DNA of 35,000 nt, from the NCBI GenBank assembly GCA_009760855.2, contig WPIO01000056.1:845001-880000 (forward strand), written 5' to 3'. This document shows, piece after piece, positions 9,771-19,900 of the stretch (positions within the stretch are counted from its first letter, which is position 1; every line of letters starts with the position of its first letter). This stretch comes from Cristatella mucedo. Lineage: Eukaryota > Bryozoa > Phylactolaemata > Cristatellidae. The translations under genes and the position numbers were made by a program. Below the pieces are notes generated by a model. That model ran no database searches. It saw nothing but the letters and a program-made list of their open reading frames with translations, and was not told the DNA's origin.

Positions 9771-10360
9771 CGACGCTCGTCGAGCCTGGCGGCACTCGGC
9801 GACGGACGCTTCCGTTTACCATGAAATCTTACTCTCCGTTGACGGAGCGGTGTGTGTCGATCGGAGAGCACAATGCGAACTAGCTTTATCGCCACTCTGT
9901 CAAAGACAGCCGAGCTTGATTCAGCTTCAGCAGATGCTTTGTTATGCGCCGCCGTAACTGTCAATCTTGACGACCTTGCCGCCCTCTTTGTGCATCGTTG
10001 TTCGCGTTCGTTGTTATCCGCGGCCTGTCCACTTCGCGGCCGGGGGGGGGGCCGAATGTGCTGGAACGTTGTCCAGCGAGTGGTCAGCTCAAGTGGCAGC
10101 AGCCGGAAATGCTGGTATTTCTTCCGAGCTTTCACAGTCTACGTGCGACATTCCAGACCGCTAAATGGCGCTCCTGACCGCAGACGGGAGCGCCACCTGG
10201 CGGAGCCAACGAAGCTAGCCGATGGCGTTGTCAGTCGAACGCCGCTCATCGCTTGTCCTCTGCCCGCTCTTTGCTCGCACGGCAGCGTGCGCAAGTATGG
10301 CCGCTCCCTTGCGGAGAAACGCAGCGTTGCCCTCATATATCTTACGCGGAACATTAAATT
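9771..10360 (+). other. Probable PIP4P 3' UTR with hairpin
   Basis: GC-rich sequence following the TAG. TGGCGCTCC (10166-10174) and GGAGCGCCA (10187-10195) form a perfect 9-bp stem with a 12-nt loop. ATTAAA at 10353-10358 is a possible polyadenylation signal; no AATAAA is seen close by. The ORFs here (up to 176 codons) resemble no family. The UTR end is inferred. Confidence 0.35.
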
Positions 10361-10444
10361 GCCACGGCACGAAGCCCGCTAGCCATGCACGCTCATCCGC
10401 TGCGCCAACGATGAAAAAAGGTCAAGGCTGTTTCAAAAACGTCA

Positions 10445-10565
10445 TTCGTGTGACCGCAGAAGAGCCTTAGCGGCTATCACCACCGCTTGGAGTGGGCAAC
10501 AATGGACCCGAACCCACCACCCGAGTCATAAAGAGCCAGCGCCTTGCGGCTAGGTGGCTGAGTAA
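10445..10565 (-). mobile_element. SINE family 2, antisense
   Basis: Carries GAAGAGCCTTAGCGGCTATC and ACCACCGCTTGGAGTGG, like the antisense copy at 4.1 kb, followed by a decayed B-box region (CCGAACCCACCACC). Confidence 0.65.
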
Positions 10566-10649
10566 TCTTTGTCCCAAGTGGCGACGAGTGCGCGTTGCGT
10601 CGACCGAGGACCTATAGTAAAGGTCAAGGCTGATTCAACGACCCTCCCC

Positions 10650-10720
10650 CCCATTTATACAGCGCCAGAAGAGCCGTCGTGGCTATCGTCCCGCTGGCAG
10701 ACGGCAATTAAGGATTACAT
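10650..10720 (-). mobile_element. SINE family 2, antisense fragment
   Basis: Contains TTTATACAGCGCCAGAAGAG, CGTGGCTATCGTCCCG and CAATTAAGGATTA in the order of the family-2 antisense copies; the tRNA-like head is missing. Confidence 0.5.
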
Positions 10721-10749
10721 CATAACACTATCTAACCATGTTATTCTCG

Positions 10750-10880
10750 TTGATATTTCGCATGCCACTAACCATACGATCAAGCTTCCTGTACAGCATA
10801 TGTAAAGTGCCCAGAAAGAGATTAAGTAAGCTCTCTGCGGGTACTATGCAAAATTATTATTATTATTATTATTATTATCA
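10750..10880 (+). mobile_element. LINE family B 3'-tail fragment
   Basis: Contains ACGATCAAGCTTCCTGTACA, GCATATGTAAAGTGCCCAGA and AAGAGATTAAG, ending in an ATT repeat (10855-10878). This is the tail also seen at 26.58-26.65 kb. Confidence 0.65.
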
Positions 10881-10884
10881 TAAC

Positions 10885-10945
10885 CATTTCCTGCTGCAAG
10901 ACTTGAATCCACGACCTGGGTTGGGAAGCGCGAGGGCCTAACCAC
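10885..10945 (-). mobile_element. tRNA-derived SINE head, antisense fragment
   Basis: CTTGAATCCACGACCTGGGT reads on the minus strand as a B-box-like GGATTCAAG element, followed by TTAGTGGTTAGGCC, an A-box-like word. Confidence 0.45.
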
Positions 10946-10972
10946 TAAGAATTTCGACGGGACTCACATATG

Positions 10973-11128
10973 CCGCGCTGGTTCGGCCCTAGTCTTAACG
11001 GTGCTCACCACGAACCAAGGTCAAGGCTGCGTGTATTTGATGACCGAGGTCGTGGACTCGAGCCCCGTGGCATATGTGAAGCGCCTGAACTGAGATTAAG
11101 TTCCCTTAGAGCGCTCTACAAAATGCTT
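10973..11128 (+). mobile_element. tRNA-derived SINE, family 1
   Basis: CGCGCTGGTTCGGCCCTAGT (A-box side), GTGGACTCGAGCCCCGTGGC (B-box), then CATATGTGAAGCGCCTGAAC and a tail ending in an altered GCGCTCTACAAAATG. A full-length copy in plus orientation. Confidence 0.85.
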
Positions 11129-11129
11129 A

Positions 11130-11690
11130 TAATTGTTTATTCTTTTTAAAATTGTATCCTCGACCTCGATAAGCGTGACATGCGGTTACTGCCGCCTCTT
11201 CGAAAAAGATTCGTCCAGACTCGTCCTTTTTGCTCTCTGAAGTTGTTATGCTTCCAGTAATGAGAGCGCGAAACTCTCGAGGAGTTGCAGGCGCAAGCCG
11301 GAAACATTTTGCGACTCCCTCGCACCCCAAGAAATGCTCGGACCCGCGTTCGGATGCCCGCTTAAGAGATGCGCAGAGGCGTCGTCAGGCCTGTCCGAAG
11401 GGAATTACCTCCTCAGGAACTCCTAGTATGCGGTCGCCATTTAAAGAAGATTACAGCCCCTGTGGAAACCAACTATGCACTTTCGCACCGATGGTGTGCC
11501 TCTTCAGCAGCTTTTTAGGCCAATACGAAAAGCAACTCGCCGTCTAGACCAGCAGTCTAGAGTCGCCTCGAAGGTTCGAGAGCTCTGAAGGCGTGCCTCT
11601 CGACTAGCCTCTACACCAGTTTTCTATTCCTGGTAGTTACCACAGGGGGGAGGCTACCGCGGCTTCATATATATAAAGGCCTATATATAA
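11130..11690. other. Intergenic stretch, nothing recognised
   Basis: Mixed-composition DNA between two SINEs. An ORF of 105 codons (11230-11547, plus) has no recognisable motif or neighbour exon. I cannot support a gene here. Confidence 0.4.
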
Positions 11691-11694
11691 ATAA

Positions 11695-11815
11695 ATAAGT
11701 ATATATATATATATATATATATAATTCATTTAATAGCCCCTAAGAGAACCTAATCTCTATCCATGCCCTTCATGTATGCCGCAGGGCCAAGGTCGTTGGT
11801 GGCGAGCATTTTCGC
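11695..11815 (-). mobile_element. TA run and decayed SINE family 1, antisense
   Basis: A TA microsatellite (11700-11722) leads into ATAATTCATTTAATAGCCCC and AGAACCTAATCTCTATCCAT, the reverse of the family-1 tail. A degraded head (GGCCAAGGTCGTTGG) follows. Confidence 0.6.
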
Positions 11816-12114
11816 TTCCTCGCTTGAACTACCGGAATTGACATTTAACCTCATTTTAGGAACGCCTGAACCTTCGAACCAAGAAACTCAGCACTGGAAC
11901 ATTTTTTTGGCGGCGTTAGTAAAGATACCGGTAATCCAATTTTCTGAAGCTGCCGTCCCTAACGCAGCTTAGGAGTAGTGCGCAGCGCAGGTAGTCGATC
12001 TTAAGAGTCGTGCCTCTTGAGATGCGGCTTAAAGCTGGATCGGTTTAGGCGGTAATAAGTTGTTCCTGTTTTCTCGATCGATTGTCGTGCCTTATGTATT
12101 TTAATGTGTTGGTG

Positions 12115-13440
12115 GGTTGGTATCTCCGTCTGTAACTCCACAAAGCCATAAAGACTATACGCAGGAGAGTTTTGTTTAGCACACTCATGGCCCAAGCGGC
12201 TTTCGGTACGCATTCGGTAGCCAACAGACTGCATCTCGCGAAACAAAGAAAAAGTGAAAAGCATAGATGAGTCAGGAAAGCAGTTGAAGTAGCGAGCAGC
12301 ATGGAAGTAGCAGCTCAGGACCGCTGAAAAGGATGTGCCGTAGTCGGCAGCAGGAGAGTAGTTGTCGTTGCGTAAGAATTGTGGAAGCGAGTTCCGCAGT
12401 CTAGGACCTGCGGAGCTAAAGCTTCTGTCGCCAACGGTCTTTAAGCCGAGGAATGGAACAGCTAATCTATTGTCCATACAAGACCTGAGGGCGCGAACAG
12501 GCTGAAACTGGTGCAGCAGTTCAGCTAGGTATGAAGGAGCCAAGCCGTGGCGGTCCTTGTGGGTCAGTGTAAGAACTTTGCTCTGTATCCGTTGCTCAAC
12601 CGGCATCCATCCTAGCGCTTTCAGGAAAGGAGACACGTGCTCAAGGATTTGCAAAATAGCCTTGTAACCATATTCATAGCCAGCTGCAGTGGCCTAGTTG
12701 CTTTCTTTGGTAGCCCTACTAAAAGGGAATTATAATAATCAAGCCGAGACAGAACTAAGGAGCTAGTTAAATTTTTTTGCCAGCCACTGGAATACAGCTC
12801 CTAATCTTGGATAGGGATCAGACGTGATGGCTAGCTGTAGAAGCAGTCTTCTGAATGAAGCCTTTAAAATTGAGACAGCTGTCGAAAACGACACCTAAAT
12901 TTCGAGCACGTTGTGATGGTCACCCAACAGCATCATCTATTTGAAGAGGAAAGTTTTATAATCCAGCCACACTCTTAGGGTGTCCTATGAGCAGCAATTC
13001 GGTTTTATCGTCATTTAGTTTAAAGAAGTTTTTCGACATCCAGGATCGAATGTCGGCAAGACAAGCATTCAGTTTATCAGTTACTGCAGTAGATTCCGAC
13101 GGTTTGAATGACAAATACAACTGAGTGTTGTTAGCATAAAAGTGATATCCTATTCCACGGACCTTAATCACTTTTCCCAGAGGTTGAGTATAAATGGAAA
13201 ACAGCAAGGCACCGAGGACGTATCTTTGAAGAACTCCACAGGTGACCCGTCTCGTGTGTGAGACCTGCCTGACCCCCACACGACACGGATTGAACACGAT
13301 CAGACAAGTACGATTTAAACCACTCTAGTGCCTCGTCTGCCAGGCCAATCGTTGTTCTCAATCGTTCAAGCAGAACATCGTGATCAATGGTGTCGAAGGA
13401 AGCTGACCGATCTAGCTGAGCTAGGGCAATATCATTCCCG
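12115..13440 (-). mobile_element. LINE family A, reverse transcriptase fragment
   Basis: A 5'-truncated non-LTR retrotransposon, CR1/L2/Jockey-like. On the minus strand it starts within the reverse transcriptase (ASFDTIDHD-type region near 13.39 kb), runs through [16 protein letters not shown], and switches frame to [16 protein letters not shown]. It then shows FYANN (13127-13140) where FYADD is expected, then [17 protein letters not shown]. The C-terminal domain ([16 protein letters not shown], then [12 protein letters not shown]) and the conserved 3' end at about 12,120-12,170 follow. Loss of both catalytic Asp, the frameshift and the truncation make it dead. It lies between the two host genes. 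Confidence 0.88.
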
Positions 13441-13612
13441 TTATGATTGCCTTATATTTCCTTTGGCAGAAATAAAAGGGAACTAGCTGCTACGCCTCTG
13501 GGGTGGGGTGTGAAAATCATGGATAGAGTGTGTGAATGCAGCAGAAAGCCCGGCTGCCCATTCCAAAATCTTAAGGCTTACAGTAAGAAAAAAGGTAGGA
13601 AACAGAGACAGA

Positions 13613-13638
13613 CAGAGAGAGAGAGAGAGAGAGAGAGA
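13613..13638. repeat. (GA)n microsatellite
   Basis: A short GA run following GACAGACAGA. Confidence 0.9.
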
Positions 13639-13639
13639 A

Positions 13640-14170
13640 GCCTGAAGCTCGTTGCCCAATAAGCACCTTTACCAAGTCGCTTCTTTACTTTGACCTGTTT
13701 ATAAAAATAAAACTCGTACCCAGCTATGGAGCCTGGAGCTACGCCAGCCTCGAAGGCAGCACGGTCACAGAAGATTACCTAAAAGAACTTACCTACTTCG
13801 AAAAGAGATCGTTCACCCTTTTAAAAGTGATAGTCCGTTCTGGAAACCTGATCGTGCAACCTGAAGGCACATTCTGCTTAAGCCTCATAGGCCACCATTT
13901 CGACTTAGCATACATTTTGACATTATACATCACTACAGTGATCGAGCCCACCACAGCGTGTGCACACGTGGAAATGCTCGAAAATTTCGTCCTTTCTGGA
14001 ATAACCGGCAGCCGGTGGTACTGCACACGACAATAATGTACATAACATAATAATGAGATTCCACTGTGTGTCAGCAGTAAATGGCATCATTTCCATACAC
14101 ACAACTAGATGCCCAAAACATGGCACTCACCGAGCTACAGCAAGACTCGAGATTGACGATAAAACAAAGT
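13640..14170. other. Unrecognised stretch with overlapping short ORFs
   Basis: Several 67-80-codon ORFs overlap on both strands (for example 13827-14036 plus, and 14081-14290 plus, which runs just past this stretch). The sequence has even composition and looks less decayed than its surroundings. I recognise no domain. It may be a fragment of an unknown mobile element or the end of the RPRD1 transcript. Confidence 0.3.
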
Positions 14171-14177
14171 GTGTACG

Positions 14178-14183
14178 TTTATT
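14178..14183 (-). terminator. Candidate RPRD1 polyadenylation signal
   Basis: TTTATT on the plus strand, i.e. AATAAA in the direction of RPRD1, about 525 bp past the stop codon. It is a close canonical signal I see in the 3' flank; use is inferred. Confidence 0.4.
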
Positions 14184-14522
14184 CAGACGAGCCGGAAAAA
14201 ATTCTGTCGATTCAAGCCAGCACAGTCAAAGCAAGCAGCGCCAACCAGTCACAATCTTCCAGGTCAGCTGGAGGCTTCAGCAAGCTCTGAGGTAAGCAAC
14301 CAAACCGCAGTCAAGTCACTGAACCAGATCGATCGTGGCGATCTATAGCACGGCCAAGACGCACTGTGACAGGCAAACGCTTCTTTCATGGCAGTCTTTA
14401 CGGCGTTTGAAGATCTGACTAAGACCAAAAGGAAAAATGACAAGAGTAGCTGCCAGCATGCATGCAGATGCCACCTAGAACGGCTGCATCTGCATAACCA
14501 AACTGGTGGCTATCTGCTCGCT

Positions 14523-14585
14523 CCTAGAGAGAGACAGACAGACAGACAGAGAGACAGACAGAGACAGACAGAGACAGACAGAGAG
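14523..14585. repeat. (GACA/GA)n microsatellite in RPRD1 3' UTR
   Basis: A tandem run of GACA and GAGACA units on the plus strand. It lies 125-185 bp beyond the RPRD1 stop, so it probably sits in the 3' UTR as a TCTG repeat. Confidence 0.85.
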
Positions 14586-14707
14586 TTCTGGGATACCACG
14601 ATGACACGAGCTGAAATCTGGAAACGACGACTGCAGGCAGCGACGGTGTGCTCGATCTCGCGTGCTGACCAGGACGATGACAGCATGAAGAAAAGTCTAT
14701 TTTGTTT

Positions 14708-14857
14708 TTATAAAGAGAACAGGTCCCCAGCAGATGGCAGTGGTGCCAAGCCACCAGCGAGTGGATCTGGTAGCAAAGTGAAGTCCGGCAGGTTCTGGAT
14801 GTGATTCTTCAGCTCCTGTCGTACGCTGGTCACTTTCTCCAGGCGCATCTTGAACTC
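14708..14857 (-). CDS. RPRD1 exon 7 (stop)
   Basis: Acceptor CAATGTTTCAG, TAA stop at 14710-14708. Encodes [20 protein letters not shown], then [11 protein letters not shown] and the end [15 protein letters not shown]. The final block is nearly identical to human RPRD1B. Confidence 0.96.
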   Translation of the reverse strand, partial: EFKMRLEKVTSVRQELKNHIQNLPDFTLLPDPLAGGLAPLPSAGDLFSL

Positions 14858-16858
14858 CTGAAACATTGTCACATGTCATCACAACACTTTTAGCCAATCT
14901 CACACCGAGTCTATATGTACACACCCCGTTCACACCCCCACTTACTTGCATGCATGCACGCACATATGCGCCCACACACACAGCACACATGCAACCCCGC
15001 ACTGACACACACGGGAGGGGGGCACATATACACAAACATACACTCACTCACGAACAAATTCGTGCATGCTTGCCTTCAAAGGTGTGAAGGCACACAGGAA
15101 TATAAGATTTCCAGCAGATTCTCGCAAAACTGAATGCACGACGACTCCTCTAACGATCGAGAGCGGCTGTACCTGAAGCCTCTTTTCCGAAGTCACCAGC
15201 TGGTCGCGCTGCCACGTCATGAAGCTGCCGAGCCAGGTAGACAGCTTCTGCCGGTCGGCCATCTCGGCCACCAGCCGTCCGTTGTACTCAGACAGCAGCA
15301 TGCAAGCCTCGTCGGCGACAGCCGACAGGCGGCTGGCCTCCGTGACATCTGCAGAAAATGCGCAAACCAGCATGGCAGCCACTGCAGCAAGGCGAGCCGA
15401 CCAGGCACGAGGTACATTGGCGCGAACATCACAGACCTCCACGGCGGGGGGGGGGGGGGGGGGGGATCGAACGTCAAAGCTCAAGCAGATGCAGCGGTGG
15501 CCGCCGATAAATCACGCGTTGCGGCAGCTGGGAGCTTGCCTGGCAAGCCAGAAGCGATGCTAGCTACATTCTCCCACCATCTGCTTCCAGCTCTCTTCTC
15601 CTACTTTAGGGCAAGGTATAGACAAGACATACACTTTGGACAGCCGGCAGGTCCCAGCTCTGGTCCCTCCCCCACGAGTGTGGCCACAGCACAGACTGAG
15701 CCTTGCCAGCTTCTTTTTCTTTTACCAGGCAGAGAGTGAAGAAGAATTAGTATCACGGAAGCAGGCACGGAAGTTGAAAAACGGTAAATGATGATAAAAT
15801 TACCACGAAGCCGAGCTGGCAAACTCGTGAGCGAGGCAGCTAGCTGATCGCGCGGCACACACGAGCACCAGCAGCTCACAACCGAGCGACGTTGGTTTCT
15901 TTAAATCGGCAGCAGGACCGTTTCAATCGAGGCTGGCAGGTCCGCCTGCGCTGATCGCTTCCACATGGTTTGCAACGCCAAATCCGCAGACGGCAATCGG
16001 CCAAGACAAGAGAGACAAGCCTCACGAGAAAAAATTTGCAGACGGCAGAAAATTTGCCCGAGATGAAGTTACGGCCAGGTGTAGCTACGAGCAGTGGCCG
16101 CAGAAGGACGACAGCCGGTACAGAAGTCCCTTGCCTCGCTGGCTCGTCAGGGCCCCATCGCACGGGTGCACGAGTGCAGCAGAGAGGAGGGTCCCCGCCC
16201 GGCCCCCAACCCCGAAGGCAGACAGCCGATCTCGAGACGAATGATTGCAGAAATAAGCCTCTTGCTTTGCGCACGAGCGAGCATTGCCCCAACTCAGGCT
16301 CGAGGGTAGGCTTTCTGCATCAGCCCCCCCCCCACCAACCCCAGCTCCGACAAAGAATGGGCAAGAAAGGACTGCCTCGGCAATGCAAGCAAAGTAGCTT
16401 GCACGCCCGCCATCTATCCCGCGCACTCGATCCCGCAAACAGGCAGGGGGCTGAAGCCTGAGGCAGCAAGCCACTGCAGCAGCAGAGACACGTGCCTCGT
16501 ATTTTTTCGACGTGTGACACGTCGGATATCTCCGGCGGTAGTGCGGCTATCCTCTGCCGAACGTCGGCGTCGCTCGAGGCCGAGTGCTCCAAGTCCATGA
16601 TCAGCCGAGCCAGATCCTCGGGCTGCACGGCCAAAGAAAGAGCTTCAAAGCGTTGCTCCAGGCTGCCGCCACTCACGCTGCGCGCCAAGCCAAGCCGGCG
16701 GCACGGCGCTACGCAGACAGAAGGACTGCTCAGCGCAACCACGTGGCCTGCACACACACACACACACACACACACACCTGAGCTAGTGGATGCCGTAAAG
16801 AGGCTACTACACTGCAATGAGCAATGCCAAGACCAACTATTCACAGCTTGGCCTGCAT

Positions 16859-16914
<56 letters not shown>

Positions 16915-19900
16915 ACAAACACACACATACATGCACACAAGCATAACGATGGACCAGAAATGCATGCGCCCCGAAATCAAGATACCATCAACAAATTTTT
17001 ATAACTTTTGAGAACCAGAAGCCAAAAATTCACCAGAAGGTATGATTGTAGTTAAAAGCAATATCTGAGAGAGAAATGATGCAGGTGGCCACCACTGTTA
17101 GCCATTACCTGGGGCCAAAAAGGGGGAATAGACCTGTCTGGGAGTTGCAAGTAGCTTCTAATATATTGCGGTATTCTCAGGTCAGTTTGTGATACCAGCA
17201 GCAGAAGATTTCGAAGCAGTAAGATTTGCTAGATTTGCCCCAGTATTCCCTTCTCGAAAAGTTGATCTCAAGGACTTTATATAATTCATTTATATAGCGC
17301 CCCAAGGGAACTTGATCTCTATTCAGGCGCTTCACATATGCCTCGGGGCTCGAGCCCACGACCTCAGTCAGACCTTGGTCGGGGCGAGCACCTTAACCGC
17401 TAGACCAAACCAGCTCGGCGACTTTGCCGTGCAATCCTTCAGGAGTAGCATAGAATTGAGACAACTGTACTTGTGCATAAGCAGACTAGGCCTGACACCG
17501 TTCTAGACTCTGCAAGAAATTGATAGTGCTGTTGGCGACAGAAGCTTCATCCAACTGAGTTTTCTGACGAAAAGAGCATTAGAATCGTCCCCTCGTTTAT
17601 TTTCAAGTTTAGGAAGACCGCTGAGACACCATAATCAAAGTAATCTGCTAGTGTTAAAACGTGTCCGCTGAGATTATGAGATGGAAGTACAATGTAGTAC
17701 AATGCACTTGGCACACCGAGTGAGTCATCACTAAGGAGCCGGTTTAAGCGATTTCTTTAATGCCCTGTTTATCTGAAAATGCAGCCAAATAATTTTTGTT
17801 TTACTTTATCGACTTCTTGAAGCTTTGCGAACTCAAAACTGCTCATTTCTCTGAGTGGGACATGCTTGGTACATCCGGACAATTCTCTTGTTCACTGTTA
17901 TGATGGTGCTACAACAAAATATCCTTCGAAAGTGGATACTATTCCTAACGACGGATATCGCTTCAAAAATACCAAAAGGCTAATCGCATGCCATCCAGTG
18001 TTGGTAGGCACCGTTTGCTACGTGTAATGCAAATTCACGCAAATCCTTCTGCTGGCGCTTAGTCGGCCACGAGTGCAATATAGCACAAAAATGCTTGAGG
18101 TTGTATCTTGATTTCTACAATGGGCAGATTTTTCGAATCGGCACTGTATGCATCTATATATCCATGTGCACGCGGCCAGTGATATACAAATCACTAGCCT
18201 TATGGTTGTCGTCTGACCGAAATGATCATACATCACAACAAAATTTCAAATCAGCAAGCTATGTCGACCTGCTATTTCTCTCTGCAATCAAAACCTGCAC
18301 CTACTTAATAGCAGCACTCGCATAGAGATCGAATATTCGAGATTGAATATCGGCTGGCTACAGCTCCACTCCAGCTCCATCGGCAAAGCACTGACACGAA
18401 TTAGCAAGGGCGCAGGAACGTTGGGTGGGCATTCCCATATAAAATGTGAACAATCTTCAGTTTTGCTATCCTATGCTTCTTGATCCCAGAGTTTCATAAG
18501 GAAAGAAATGGGCATAAAAACCAGGTGACCTTCAGACGCCCAAGTCCACAGGCTCAAATCACCAAACTGCATCGGGGTCAATCTGAAACCGACGTCCAGC
18601 CCCACCCCATCGGATGACAAGATCGTTGGAAAAGCATTCCGAGCATAATGCAGGCATTAAACAAGTGAACAAAAAAGAAGAAGCACGGATTCATAAGTTG
18701 CACTGAGAGGAATTAATGTTTGACAGCAGCGGCATCGGCAGCGCTGCCGCACGCCTCTAAGAGCACTCATTACCTCGGGTGGGGGCAGCTTCGGAGCTGT
18801 ATCCGACGGAGACGACACCCCCGCCTGCGACTCGGTAGGAGGCGACTTGGACGGCGGCGTCGTGCTCGGCTCGACTTTCGGAGGCGGCTGCTGCTGCTGC
18901 TTCGGAGGCGGCTGCTGCTGCGCAGGCAGACGTTTCCTCTTGGGTCGAGGCTCGCCGCTTCCGCCCCCAGCTACAATGTCCAACTTCGCTGGTCGATGGC
19001 GCGGTCGAGCAGCGGCCGAGCTTTGGCCACTTTGGCAAGCAGCCAAGAGGCCATGGAAGCCTGCGAGTGCTTTCGCACAGTGCAGCGCAGCTAGTCCAAC
19101 GTCGCCATCACAACTTCGCACGACGCTCGCGACAACTTGGCGAAATTGTCTTTTCAACCTGAGATCCTGCCCGGATGAGAGAAGCGTCAGCAAGCTCGCG
19201 TCAGCGGCAACTGGCCGGCTGAGTGGGCCCGTCTCAGCGGCAGTCTCAGCCGACATTCATTGCTTCGTAGACGCTGAGCCGGCAGATTAAGCGGGCTTCG
19301 TGACGACGGCAGCGGCAGTTTCCTTTGCGGACAGGCGCCAGATTTCGAATCCTACCAATGACTTTTGCCTAGACCAAAATAGCAACGCTTGGGATTGGGG
19401 CCACGACAGTGAGCAGTGAAGGCTGTGAATCCTCTGATCCAGCTAAAGAGTGGAATTAATGAGGCTCGTGGTAACACCGGATGCTACGCAACATGTGATG
19501 CTACAGGACCGGCAAAGTGGCAGCATGACAGCCATGACAGTTCCCGGACGACATTGCGGGCCAAAACGCGACGTGCGACCCCGCCCCTTCCCGAAAGAAA
19601 CAGAGAAGGTCCAGTACCAGCTTTGCAGACAGATAAAACCGGTCTATCTTGGTCATACCATGAAAGTCCACTAGGCACTGACAGATCAATTTAATGTAAC
19701 GTAGCTCCATCTGTAACTCCACAAAGCCATAAAGACTATGTAAGTGTTACGAAGGAGAGTTTTGTATAGCTCACTCACTCACAGCCTAAGCGGCTTTTGC
19801 TATGCATTCGGTAGCCAACAGACTTCGTCTCACGAAACAACGAGAAAGTGGAAAGCATAGCTGAGTCAGGAGAGCAGTTGAGGTAGTGAGTAGCATGGAA

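Noticed and set aside
14245-14293. Terminal PIP4P exon after CTTCCAG encoding VSWRLQQALR and stop
   Set aside because: I first needed an exon starting with VS after the GTAAGT at 9723. Reading through exon 9664-9770 already gives VSH and a stop like the family, so this distant candidate is not needed.
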